From an uncultured Flavobacteriaceae bacterium (lineage in GTDB: Bacteria; Bacteroidota; Bacteroidia; Flavobacteriales; Flavobacteriaceae): a DNA stretch of 64,000 nucleotides. The notes under the pieces were generated by a model. The model searched no databases and was not told the DNA's origin. It worked only from the letters and a program-made list of their open reading frames with translations. The translations under genes were made by a program, and so were the position numbers. The stretch is taken from positions 52,517 through 116,516 of the forward strand of contig CANNAC010000010.1 in the NCBI GenBank assembly GCA_947502495.1, given 5' to 3'. This document shows, piece after piece, positions 8,870-16,234 of this stretch. Each line of letters begins with the position of its first letter. The first letter of the stretch is position 1.

Positions 8870-9724
8870 TTACGAAAAAATAACTGTTTTATTGTTATAG
8901 ACCATTACCTTTCTCTTAATATGAAGTTTGATAGCATTAGCTAAAACTATTTTTTCTAAATCACGTCCTTTGGCTATTAAATCTTCAATAGCATGCGTGT
9001 GGGAAACACGAGCAACATCTTGTTCCATAATTGGTCCGGCATCTAGCTCTTCGGTAACATAATGACTGGTTGCACCAATAATTTTAACACCACGTTTGTA
9101 TGCAGAATGATATGGTTTTGCACCAACAAAAGCAGGTAAAAAGGAATGATGAATATTAATAACCTTGTTTGGGTATTGACTAATTATTTTGCTAGATACT
9201 ATTTGCATATAACGCGCAAGAACTATAAAATGGATACCAAATTCTTTACATAATTTGAGTTGCTGTTCTTCGGCTTCCGCCTTGGTGTCTTTAGTGACTG
9301 GAATATGATAAAATGGAATATTGAAACTATCTGCAATAGGCTTTAAAGTATTGTGATTACTTATAATAAAAGGAATGTCTACATCTAGTTCTCCAGAATT
9401 ATAACGCCCTAAAATATCATACAAACAATGATCGTATTTAGATACAAATAATGCCATTTTGGGTTTATTTTCAGCAGAATATATGCGCCATTTCATTTTA
9501 AAACGATCGGCCAAATCTAGTTTGAAACTCGCCTTGAATGCTTCCGTTTTAAAAGAAGAAGTTTCAAATTCACCTTCTAAACGCATAAAGAAAATATCTT
9601 GTTCTCTATCTACATGTTGATCTATGTAAACAATGTTTCCGTTATTATTGGCAATAAAATTGGTGACAGTTGCTATGATTCCAGATTGATCCGGGCAATT
9701 TATAAGTATAGTTAGTTTTTTCAT
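8870..9724 (-). CDS. purU: Formyltetrahydrofolate deformylase
   Basis: PurU hydrolyses 10-formyl-THF to formate and THF, balancing one-carbon pools and supplying formate for PurT. The 284 residues comprise an N-terminal ACT domain (about 1-80, with CPDQSGIIA near the start) and a formyltransferase-fold domain. In the latter Asn190, His192 and Asp228 occupy the spacing of the catalytic N-H-D triad of GAR transformylase, within NIHHSFLPAF and HYVTEELDAGPI. Length and order are normal. It is divergent from icmF across a 288-bp gap and appears monocistronic. Confidence 0.95.
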   Translation of the reverse strand: MKKLTILINCPDQSGIIATVTNFIANNNGNIVYIDQHVDREQDIFFMRLEGEFETSSFKTEAFKASFKLDLADRFKMKWRIYSAENKPKMALFVSKYDHCLYDILGRYNSGELDVDIPFIISNHNTLKPIADSFNIPFYHIPVTKDTKAEAEEQQLKLCKEFGIHFIVLARYMQIVSSKIISQYPNKVINIHHSFLPAFVGAKPYHSAYKRGVKIIGATSHYVTEELDAGPIMEQDVARVSHTHAIEDLIAKGRDLEKIVLANAIKLHIKRKVMVYNNKTVIFS

Positions 9725-9728
9725 GTTT

Positions 9729-9784
9729 GTTTTCCGCGAAAGCGAGAATGTTTTATGTTTTATTTCCGTGAAAACGAAAACCTA
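9729..9784. repeat. Two tandem imperfect palindromes (REP-like) upstream of purU
   Basis: Two related stretches, TTTTCCGCGAAAGCGAGAA (about 9729) and TTTCCGTGAAAACGAAAA (about 9762), each fold on a GAAA turn and are separated by about 20 bp. They resemble the palindrome at 33030-33049 (ATTTCCGT/ACGGAAAT). They lie in the purU leader region. Confidence 0.4.
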
Positions 9785-9871
9785 ATAAATATTATGCATA
9801 CTAAATTACTCTAAAAATACGAGCTTATCTTTTTGTTTTTAACTTTTAGATAATTGCATATTATAGAGCGA

Positions 9872-9879
9872 TATTTTTG
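9872..9879 (+). promoter_or_regulatory. Candidate -7 promoter box of icmF (TATTTTTG)
   Basis: TATTTTTG fits TAnnTTTG, with a TTG at 9854-9856 about 15 bp upstream as a possible -33 element. The start codon at 10013 is 134 bp away, leaving an unusually long leader for this window. Confidence 0.45.
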
Positions 9880-9899
9880 AATATTCCGTAAATTGCGAG

Positions 9900-9947
9900 C
9901 CTAAAACAGATTATATTTTAGGAATGAAACATGCATTCCTTTTTTTT
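9900..9947 (+). promoter_or_regulatory. Attenuator-like pair of mutually exclusive hairpins in the icmF leader
   Basis: Stem 1 pairs CCTAAAA (9900-9906) with TTTTAGG (9916-9922). Stem 2 pairs AGGAATG (9920-9926) with CATTCCT (9934-9940) and is followed directly by a run of eight T (9940-9947). The stems share bases 9920-9922, so only one can form fully. This is the architecture of an intrinsic terminator with an overlapping competing stem. No riboswitch family is recognisable, and the region is too short for a cobalamin riboswitch. Confidence 0.45.
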
Positions 9948-10012
9948 GAAATTATAGAAAGATATAAAATGAATGTTACATCTTTCAAATAAAAAGTAAT
10001 ATAAACCACAAG

Positions 10013-13000
10013 ATGACACAAGCAACACCATACAAACCAAAATATAAAGTAAGAATAGTTACGGCAGCGGCCTTATTTGACGGTCATGATGCATCCATAA
10101 ATATTATGCGTCGTATTATTCAATCTACAGGAGTAGAAGTGATCCATTTAGGTCACGATAGAAGTGTAGATGAGGTTGTAAATACAGCCATTCAAGAAGA
10201 TGCAAATGCTATTTGTTTAACCTCTTATCAAGGTGGACATAATGAGTATTTTAAATATATGTACGATCTTTTAAAAGAAAGAGGCGCAGCACATATCAAG
10301 ATTTTTGGTGGTGGTGGTGGTGTAATTCTTCCATCTGAAATTAAAGAATTAATGGATTATGGTATTGCACGTATTTACTCACCAGATGATGGTCGTGCGA
10401 TGGGGTTACAAGGTATGATTAATGATTTAGTAGAGCAATCAGACTTTGCCGTTGGAGATGTTTTAAATGGAGAGCTAGATATTTTACCTTCTAAAAATGC
10501 AAGAGCAATTGCTCGCGTTATTTCTTCTGCTGAAAATTTCCCGGAAGTTGCAAAAGATACTTTAGATAAAATTCATATAAAAAATAAGAAGTCTAAAACA
10601 CCAGTTTTAGGTATTACAGGAACTGGTGGGTCTGGAAAATCCTCTTTAGTAGATGAATTGGTTAGAAGGTTTTTAATCGACTTTCCAAAAAAAACGGTGG
10701 GTTTAGTATCTGTAGATCCTTCTAAACGTAAAACTGGAGGAGCACTTTTAGGAGATCGAATTAGAATGAATGCGATCAATAATTCTAGGGTGTATATGCG
10801 TAGTTTGGCTACACGTCAATCTAATTTGGCATTGTCAAAATATGTAAATGAAGCAGTACAAGTTTTAAAAGCTGCAGAGTATGATTTAATTATTTTAGAA
10901 ACTTCTGGAATCGGACAATCCGATACCGAAATCATGGAACATTCGGATGTTGCATTATATGTAATGACCCCAGAATTTGGTGCTGCAACGCAATTGGAGA
11001 AAATCGATATGTTGGATTTTGCAGATTTGGTTGCTATTAATAAGTTTGATAAACGTGGTTCTTTAGATGCGTTACGTGATGTGAAAAAACAATATATGCG
11101 TAACAATAATCTTTGGGATATTCCACAAGATCAGTTGCCAGTATATGGTACTATCGCTTCCCAATTTAACGATCCAGGAATGAATACGCTGTACAAAGCA
11201 ATCATGGATAAGTTGGTGGAGAAAACCGATTCGGATTTAAAATCGACCTTCCATATTTCAGACGAAATGAGCGAAAAGATTTTTGTAATTCCACCATCAA
11301 GAACGAGATACTTATCAGAAATAGCAGAGAGTAATCGTGCCTATGATAAAACAGCAAGAACGCAAGAAGAAGTTGCTCAGAAATTATACGGAATTTATAA
11401 AACCATTGGTTCTGTTGGAGATGTCGCCTTGAGCGCAGTCGAAAGGTCTTTTATAGGAAAACAAGGTCTTGACCAAGATGAGATTCTGAAACAAGTTCAG
11501 GATGACAAAAAGGATTTTATTAAAATGCTTATTGCTGAATTCGACCGCGTAAAATTAAATCTAGATCCTTATAACTGGGAGGTTATCATCGGATGGGACG
11601 AAAAAGTAAATAAATACAAAAATCCCATTTATAGCTTTAAAGTAAGAGATAAAGAAATTAAAATAGAAACGCATACCGAATCGTTATCGCATTTACAAAT
11701 TCCAAGAATAGCACTTCCAAAGTATCAAGCTTGGGGAGATTTATTAAAATGGAGTTTACAAGAAAACGTACCTGGAGAATTTCCATATACTTCCGGATTA
11801 TATCCTTTTAAACGTACAGGAGAAGATCCAGCACGTATGTTTGCAGGTGAAGGTGGACCAGAACGTACGAACAGACGTTTTCATTATGTAAGTGCAGGTT
11901 TACCAGCTAAACGTTTGTCAACCGCTTTTGATAGTGTAACGCTTTACGGAAACGATCCAGATTTACGTCCGGATATCTACGGTAAAATTGGAAATGCAGG
12001 AGTTTCTATTTGCTGTTTAGATGATGCTAAGAAATTGTATTCTGGTTTCGATTTAGCAAACGTTATGACTTCGGTAAGTATGACTATTAATGGTCCTGCT
12101 CCAATGTTATTAGGTTTCTTTATGAATGCCGCCATTGACCAACAATGTGAGTTTTACATTAAAGAAAACGGACTAGAAAAAGAAGTAGAAGCAAAAATCG
12201 CAAAAATTTATAAAGGTAAAACACGTCCGTCTTATAATGGCGAATTACCAGAAGGTAACAATGGTTTAGGTTTAATGCTTTTAGGTGTTACTGGAGATTT
12301 GGTTTTACCAGCAGACGTGTATGCCGAAATTAAAACCAATACCATTGCGCAAGTTAGAGGAACCGTTCAAGCAGATATTTTAAAAGAAGATCAGGCACAA
12401 AACACCTGTATTTTTTCTACGGAATTTGCATTGCGTTTAATGGGAGATGTTCAAGAATATTTTATCGAGAACAATGTGCGTAATTTCTATTCGGTATCCA
12501 TTTCTGGATATCATATTGCAGAAGCAGGAGCAAACCCAATTACACAATTAGCGCTGACTTTATCTAATGGTTTCACGTACGTGGAATACTATTTAAGTCG
12601 TGGCATGGATATCAATAAATTTGGACCGAACTTATCGTTCTTTTTCTCCAACGGAATTGATCCAGAATACGCCGTAATTGGTCGTGTAGCAAGAAAAATT
12701 TGGGCCAAAGCAATGAAGCACAAATATGGTGCAAATGCAAGAGCGCAAATGTTGAAATACCATATTCAAACTTCGGGACGAAGCTTACACGCACAAGAAA
12801 TTGACTTTAATGATATTCGTACAACGCTTCAAGCATTGTATGCTATTTATGATAACTGTAACTCGTTACATACCAATGCGTATGACGAAGCGATTACTAC
12901 GCCAACGGAAGAATCTGTGCGTAGAGCAATGGCAATTCAACTCATTATTAATAAAGAATTAGGTTTAGCGAAAAACGAAAATCCAATTCAAGGTTCTTTT

Positions 13001-13450
13001 ATTATTGAAGAATTAACCGATTTAGTGGAGGAAGCTGTGCTTTTAGAATTTGACAGAATTACAGAAAGAGGTGGTGTTTTAGGTGCTATGGAAACCATGT
13101 ACCAACGTAGTAAAATTCAGGAAGAGAGTTTGTATTACGAAACGTTAAAACATAACGGAAAGTTCCCAATTATTGGTGTAAACACCTTCTTGAGTTCTAA
13201 AGGATCTCCAACGGTAATTCCAAAAGAAGTTATTCGTGCAACGGAAGAAGAGAAGCAATTTCAAATTAAAACTTTAGAAAGTCTTCATAAAGCGAATGAT
13301 ACGGAAGCCTTGTTGAAAGATTTACAGCATAAAGCAATTAACAACGAAAATATTTTTGAAGCTTTAATGGACGTTTGTAAAGTATGTAGTTTAGGAGAGA
13401 TTACTGCTTCTTTATTTGAAGTAGGCGGACAGTATAGAAGAAATATGTAA
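10013..13450 (+). CDS. icmF: Fused isobutyryl-CoA mutase (IcmF), adenosylcobalamin-dependent
   Basis: IcmF interconverts isobutyryl-CoA and n-butyryl-CoA and carries its own G-protein chaperone. Domains in order: B12-binding (about 10-145; the cobalt-ligand His in DGHDAS), MeaI-type GTPase (P-loop GTGGSGKSS near 203-211), a linker, then the TIM-barrel acyl-CoA mutase (about 560-1145). Two residues separate it from methylmalonyl-CoA mutase: Phe599 (in YPFKR) and Gln796 (in DQAQNT), the latter replacing the Arg that binds the methylmalonyl carboxylate. At 1145 residues it is somewhat longer than usual. Part of the excess is about 28 residues (471-498) encoded by a palindromic repeat in the linker. 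The long leader and downstream repeats are described separately. Confidence 0.93.
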   Translation: MTQATPYKPKYKVRIVTAAALFDGHDASINIMRRIIQSTGVEVIHLGHDRSVDEVVNTAIQEDANAICLTSYQGGHNEYFKYMYDLLKERGAAHIKIFGGGGGVILPSEIKELMDYGIARIYSPDDGRAMGLQGMINDLVEQSDFAVGDVLNGELDILPSKNARAIARVISSAENFPEVAKDTLDKIHIKNKKSKTPVLGITGTGGSGKSSLVDELVRRFLIDFPKKTVGLVSVDPSKRKTGGALLGDRIRMNAINNSRVYMRSLATRQSNLALSKYVNEAVQVLKAAEYDLIILETSGIGQSDTEIMEHSDVALYVMTPEFGAATQLEKIDMLDFADLVAINKFDKRGSLDALRDVKKQYMRNNNLWDIPQDQLPVYGTIASQFNDPGMNTLYKAIMDKLVEKTDSDLKSTFHISDEMSEKIFVIPPSRTRYLSEIAESNRAYDKTARTQEEVAQKLYGIYKTIGSVGDVALSAVERSFIGKQGLDQDEILKQVQDDKKDFIKMLIAEFDRVKLNLDPYNWEVIIGWDEKVNKYKNPIYSFKVRDKEIKIETHTESLSHLQIPRIALPKYQAWGDLLKWSLQENVPGEFPYTSGLYPFKRTGEDPARMFAGEGGPERTNRRFHYVSAGLPAKRLSTAFDSVTLYGNDPDLRPDIYGKIGNAGVSICCLDDAKKLYSGFDLANVMTSVSMTINGPAPMLLGFFMNAAIDQQCEFYIKENGLEKEVEAKIAKIYKGKTRPSYNGELPEGNNGLGLMLLGVTGDLVLPADVYAEIKTNTIAQVRGTVQADILKEDQAQNTCIFSTEFALRLMGDVQEYFIENNVRNFYSVSISGYHIAEAGANPITQLALTLSNGFTYVEYYLSRGMDINKFGPNLSFFFSNGIDPEYAVIGRVARKIWAKAMKHKYGANARAQMLKYHIQTSGRSLHAQEIDFNDIRTTLQALYAIYDNCNSLHTNAYDEAITTPTEESVRRAMAIQLIINKELGLAKNENPIQGSFIIEELTDLVEEAVLLEFDRITERGGVLGAMETMYQRSKIQEESLYYETLKHNGKFPIIGVNTFLSSKGSPTVIPKEVIRATEEEKQFQIKTLESLHKANDTEALLKDLQHKAINNENIFEALMDVCKVCSLGEITASLFEVGGQYRRNM
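11423..11506 (+). repeat. Palindromic repeat element inserted in frame in icmF
   Basis: This 84-bp stretch (exactly 28 codons, no stop) reads like an intergenic flavobacterial repeat rather than ordinary coding DNA. It has CCTT/AAGG arms around GAGCGCAGTCGA, then GGTCTTGACC (a perfect palindrome), then CTGAA/TTCAG arms within ATTCTGAAACAAGTTCAGGAT. It encodes residues 471-498, a charged helix-prone insert between the GTPase and mutase domains where IcmF linkers vary. The flanking sequence resumes conserved IcmF motifs ([14 protein letters not shown]). Confidence 0.65.
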
Positions 13451-13461
13451 GCAGAGAGCCG

Positions 13462-13680
13462 CTTTTCGTTTTTACGAAAAGTGTGCGAATCGCTTATCCC
13501 AAACTTGTTTTGGGATCTCAGAGAGTCTATTTTTTTGTTTTACGAAAAGTGTGCGAATCGCTTATCCCAAGATTGTTTTGGGATCTCAGAGAGTTCATTT
13601 TTTTTGTTTTACGAAAAGTGTGCGAATCGCTTATCCCAAGATTGTTTTGGGATCTTATTTTGGAATCTCAGGAAATCTCT
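13462..13680 (+). repeat. Tandem 68-69 bp repeats with hairpins downstream of icmF
   Basis: Two full copies and a shorter third start at about 13471, 13539 and 13608 (GTGTGCG occurs at 13481, 13549 and 13618). Each has ACGAAAAGTGTGCGAATCGC, then ATCCCAA/TTGGGAT arms forming a 7-bp hairpin, then a T-rich spacer. The first copy is preceded by CTTTTCG/CGAAAAG (13462-13468 with 13475-13481). The units are open in several frames but look non-coding. From the icmF stop to osmC (13451-13855) there is otherwise only a terminator and a palindromic remnant near 13750-13780. Confidence 0.8.
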
Positions 13681-13803
13681 TTTGGTGCATAACGAAAAAG
13701 ATTAGGACAGAATTTTATAGAAAGAATAATTCTTTAAGTGAAGCGTTTGTCGTTCAGAGCATCGCGAAGAATCTCAAAAAAGCATTTCAATAAATTAAAC
13801 AAA

Positions 13804-13834
13804 AAAAAGCGTTTCCAAAAGAAACGCTTTTTTT
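13804..13834 (+). terminator. Intrinsic terminator downstream of icmF and its tandem repeats
   Basis: The stem AAGCGTTTC (13807-13815) pairs with GAAACGCTT (13821-13829) across CAAAA. It is flanked by A- and T-runs, so it can act in either direction. It separates icmF from osmC. Confidence 0.85.
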
Positions 13835-13855
13835 GCATCAAATAATAAAAATAAC

Positions 13856-14329
13856 ATGTCTATCAAACACACTTTTAAAGCAACCGTAAATTGGACAATT
13901 AACGAAGGAGAAAGCACACAAAACCCAAGAACCTTCAGTCGGAATCATGAAGTTTTAATAGATAACAGAAAAACACCATTGCATGTGTCTGCAGCAAAAA
14001 TCTTTAGAGGTGACGATGCATTATACAATCCGGAAGATTTATTATTATCTGCTTTAACTTCCTGTCACATGATGTCTTATTTATACGTGTGTGCTCAAAA
14101 TAATATAGAAGTGGTAAGCTATGTAGATCATGCAGAAGGTGATTTAGAAGTTACCCAAACAGGAAGCGGAAGTTTTAAAAGCGTACGATTAAAACCAGTA
14201 GTAACTATAAAGGATGCTAGTCAAAAAGCATTGGCTTTGGGTTTACATGAAAAGGCAAATAGTTTATGCTTTATAGCTAATTCGTGTAATTTTCCAATAG
14301 CGCATGAAGCAACAATACGAATCGCTTAA
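13856..14329 (+). CDS. OsmC/Ohr family peroxide-detoxifying protein
   Basis: These proteins reduce organic hydroperoxides with a two-cysteine active site. The 157 residues contain both conserved cysteine contexts, LLSALTSCHMMSYL (about residues 62-75) and CFIANSCNFPI near the C-terminus, plus the RNHEVLID and YNPEDLLLSAL motifs of the family. The length is normal. It is an OsmC-like member; whether it prefers organic peroxides cannot be told. It lies alone between the icmF terminator and the toxin-antitoxin promoter. Confidence 0.9.
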   Translation: MSIKHTFKATVNWTINEGESTQNPRTFSRNHEVLIDNRKTPLHVSAAKIFRGDDALYNPEDLLLSALTSCHMMSYLYVCAQNNIEVVSYVDHAEGDLEVTQTGSGSFKSVRLKPVVTIKDASQKALALGLHEKANSLCFIANSCNFPIAHEATIRIA

Positions 14330-14380
14330 TTATGTTGGTGTTAAAAACAGCAAAAATCATTTAATCACGACAAAAATGCG

Positions 14381-14388
14381 TATATTTG
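14381..14388 (+). promoter_or_regulatory. Promoter -7 box of the Xre/RES operon (TATATTTG)
   Basis: TATATTTG is a perfect TAnnTTTG box only 11 bp before the antitoxin ATG at 14400 (17 bp before the in-frame ATG at 14406). With the usual start about 7 nt after the box, the mRNA would be nearly leaderless. Confidence 0.55.
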
Positions 14389-14399
14389 TGTAAAATGTC

Positions 14400-14909
14400 A
14401 TGGTTATGGAAAATCACAAACTTCAAGATGCTATAAAAAATTTGGCAAATGAGCCAGAAGCTTTTTATAATTTGCACAATAAATACGATAGAATTATCAG
14501 TGTTTTAGGAGGTAGTTTGCAAGTTGGTCAAACCATATCCAATGATTTTGACCTCATAGAAATTACCCGAAAAGGTTTGCCTAAATCTGTAGTGCATACT
14601 ATTAGTAATCTACTTGGTATTTCTATGGAAAAAATGAGTGCGTTAATTCATGTTTCCCACCGTACCATACAACGTAAAAGCGATATAGAGTTATTAAATG
14701 TATATCCTACAGAACAAATTTTAGAGATTGCCGAAGTTATTTCTAGAGGTATTGAAGTGCTTGGCACTCTAGAAGCATTTACTTCCTGGTTACACAGTGA
14801 AATACGGGTTTTAAACTATCAAAAACCTATAAGTTTTCTAGATACAAGTTTTGGTACTAGTTTAATTAAAGATACGCTTGGCCGTATTGAATTTGGTGTT
14901 TATTCTTAA
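14400..14909 (+). CDS. Xre/MbcA/ParS-type antitoxin (DUF2384 toxin-binding domain)
   Basis: The 169 residues have an N-terminal extension and an Xre-like helix-turn-helix region (about 55-90: LPKSVVHTISNLLGIS, then VSHRTIQRK). The C-terminal DUF2384 domain contains YPTEQILEIAEVISRGIEVLG, an FTSWLHSE motif and the terminal KDTLGRIEFGVYS. This C-terminal tail plugs the active site of RES toxins. It is directly followed by the toxin gene, the standard antitoxin-first order, and the protein should autoregulate the promoter overlapping its start. An alternative start is Met at 14406. Confidence 0.9.
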   Translation: MVMENHKLQDAIKNLANEPEAFYNLHNKYDRIISVLGGSLQVGQTISNDFDLIEITRKGLPKSVVHTISNLLGISMEKMSALIHVSHRTIQRKSDIELLNVYPTEQILEIAEVISRGIEVLGTLEAFTSWLHSEIRVLNYQKPISFLDTSFGTSLIKDTLGRIEFGVYS

Positions 14910-14919
14910 AACCATTCTT

Positions 14920-15384
14920 TTGAAAATTTACAGAATAGCAAAAAAGCAATATCTAGAAGATTTATCTGGAGAAGGAGCGCGATTGTATGGTGGAAGATGG
15001 AATAAAAAAGGGTATCCCATGGTTTATTTTTCCGAAAGCTTATCCTTGGCTGTTTTAGAAATATTAGTACACATAGATTTTAAATTTTTAACGAATGATT
15101 TTGGTTATTTGGAAGCCGAAATTCCCGACAATCTAATCTCTCCGAAGCAAAAAGAAATCCGATTAGAAGAAAATTGGAGAGATAATCCGCCTTCTAATTA
15201 CTCGATGCAGTTTGGTACCGATTGGCTTAAGGCAAATAAAAGCTTAGCAATGCAAGTGCCTTCTGCTATTTTACCAATGACAAATAATATTTTGGTAAAT
15301 CCAAGGAATGTCCTAATCCAAGAATTGAAAATTATAAAAACAGGCGTTTTAGATGTGGATTCTAGAGTTTTTCAAAAAAAATAA
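14920..15384 (+). CDS. RES domain toxin (NAD+-degrading)
   Basis: RES toxins deplete cellular NAD+. I place the start at TTG 14920 (154 residues, LKIYRIAKKQ...), 11 bp after the antitoxin stop, because RES proteins start just before the (I/V)YRI motif. A TTG at 14878 would overlap the antitoxin and add an unmatched leader. Arg26, Tyr36 and Glu47 have the same 10- and 11-residue spacing as the catalytic Arg31/Tyr41/Glu52 of the Pseudomonas putida RES toxin. GARLYGGRWN and VYFSESLSLAVLE are the family signatures. No lesion is visible, so the toxin should be active. Confidence 0.9.
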   Translation: MKIYRIAKKQYLEDLSGEGARLYGGRWNKKGYPMVYFSESLSLAVLEILVHIDFKFLTNDFGYLEAEIPDNLISPKQKEIRLEENWRDNPPSNYSMQFGTDWLKANKSLAMQVPSAILPMTNNILVNPRNVLIQELKIIKTGVLDVDSRVFQKK

Positions 15385-15449
15385 TCTAGATAAAATGCAT
15401 CTTTTTTAAGAAGGTATCGTCTACTATATGAACATTAAAATCATATATA

Positions 15450-15551
15450 ATGAAAAATACAGAATGTACTTGTAACTGTGATGGTTGCTCCAAAGGAAAT
15501 TGTCAAAACTGTACTTGCGATAACTGCACATGTACGAATTGCAATTGTTAA
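15450..15551 (+). CDS. Cysteine-rich micro-protein (metallothionein-like), 33 residues
   Basis: An ATG at 15450 opens a 33-codon frame ending in TAA. Eleven of the 33 residues are cysteine (6, 8, 10, 13, 18, 21, 23, 26, 28, 31 and 33), arranged as CxC, CxxC and CxCxxC pairs, with Asn, Thr and Asp between them and only two lysines. Such density has no likely explanation except metal (or Fe-S) thiolate binding, as in metallothioneins. It has no signal peptide. It sits 80 bp before sigZ on the same strand, with an inverted repeat in between. It is not long enough for most gene callers. Function is inferred from composition only. Confidence 0.7.
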   Translation: MKNTECTCNCDGCSKGNCQNCTCDNCTCTNCNC

Positions 15552-15576
15552 GCTATTACTAATTGAAGAAAATAAG

Positions 15577-15614
15577 AACGCTAATTATGGTACATTTATA
15601 CTACGATTAGCGTT
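15577..15614 (+). promoter_or_regulatory. 9-bp inverted repeat between the Cys-rich peptide gene and sigZ
   Basis: AACGCTAAT (15577-15585) and ATTAGCGTT (15606-15614) are perfect complements around a 20-nt loop. It ends 17 bp before the sigZ ATG. There is no T-run, so an operator, a processing site or a translation-controlling hairpin is more likely than a terminator. Confidence 0.5.
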
Positions 15615-15631
15615 ATTTATAGTATATCCTT

Positions 15632-16171
15632 ATGAAAACTCAAGATATTTGGGAATTGCATGCAGACGACATCAAGTATTTTATTTTAAGTAAAGTAAAA
15701 GATGCCGTTGTTGCTGAAGATTTGCTTCAGGAAACTTTCATTAAAGTGCACACCAAACTAAATACGTTAAAAGACCAAGACAAATTGAAGTCTTGGTTAT
15801 TTGCTATAGCAAGATATACTGTTTTAGATTATTTTAAAAGTAAAAAACTAGTGTATGAAACTACAGATGAAGATTTTATTTTTGAAGAACAAAAACTAGA
15901 ACATACCGAAGTCGATTGCTTACACGGTATCATTAAAAGCTTGCCTAAAAAGTATAGAGATCCATTGTTTTTAAGGGATATAAAAGGTGTCAAACAACAA
16001 CAAATTGCAGAACAATTACACCTGCCATTACCTACCATAAAATCCCAGATACAACGCGGTCGTAAAATGATTGCACAAGGTTTTGTAGACTGTTGCGACT
16101 TTGTAATAAATGAAGAAGGTTATTTAGTTGGAGAAATCAAAGACAAAGCAGACTGTAAAATGTGTCATTAA
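15632..16171 (+). CDS. sigZ: RNA polymerase sigma factor, SigZ-type ECF family
   Basis: This ECF sigma factor has 179 residues: region 2 (about 10-75, with AEDLLQETFIKVH and LKSWLFAIARYTVLDYF) and region 4 (about 95-150, with LPKKYRDPLFLRDIKGVKQQQIAEQLHLPLPTIKSQIQRGRK). After region 4 comes a tail with Cys154-Cys155 and a terminal Cys175-x-x-Cys178-His179, the SigZ-type signature. No anti-sigma factor gene is adjacent. The cysteine tail may bind a metal or sense redox state in cis. The gene for a Cys-rich peptide lies directly upstream, which makes a metal- or thiol-stress regulon plausible (inference). Confidence 0.88.
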   Translation: MKTQDIWELHADDIKYFILSKVKDAVVAEDLLQETFIKVHTKLNTLKDQDKLKSWLFAIARYTVLDYFKSKKLVYETTDEDFIFEEQKLEHTEVDCLHGIIKSLPKKYRDPLFLRDIKGVKQQQIAEQLHLPLPTIKSQIQRGRKMIAQGFVDCCDFVINEEGYLVGEIKDKADCKMCH

Positions 16172-16175
16172 TACG

Positions 16176-16183
16176 TACCTTTG
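16176..16183 (+). promoter_or_regulatory. -7 promoter box of the DEAD-box gene (TACCTTTG)
   Basis: TACCTTTG is a perfect TAnnTTTG box starting 5 bp after the sigZ stop. It lies upstream of the ATG at 16235 but would sit at or inside the longer alternative start at 16181, so it supports 16235. Confidence 0.5.
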
Positions 16184-16234
16184 TGCAAAATTAAGGCGAG
16201 TTACTACGCTTTACAACTTACAAATTTACTTAGC

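Noticed and set aside
9880..10012. Cobalamin riboswitch before icmF
   Set aside because: The leader is too short, and no B12-box-like conserved sequence is visible; only two small competing stems are found.
13481..13793. Three overlapping open frames of 69-80 codons
   Set aside because: They arise from reading the tandem 68-69 bp repeats in different frames; none has start or codon features of a gene.
14878..14919. Earlier TTG start for the RES toxin
   Set aside because: It would overlap the antitoxin end and add 14 residues that do not match RES proteins; the TTG at 14920 aligns with the family start.
15478..15693. 71-residue frame overlapping the Cys-rich peptide gene and sigZ
   Set aside because: It is the shifted frame of 15450-15551, running into sigZ, with no family resemblance.
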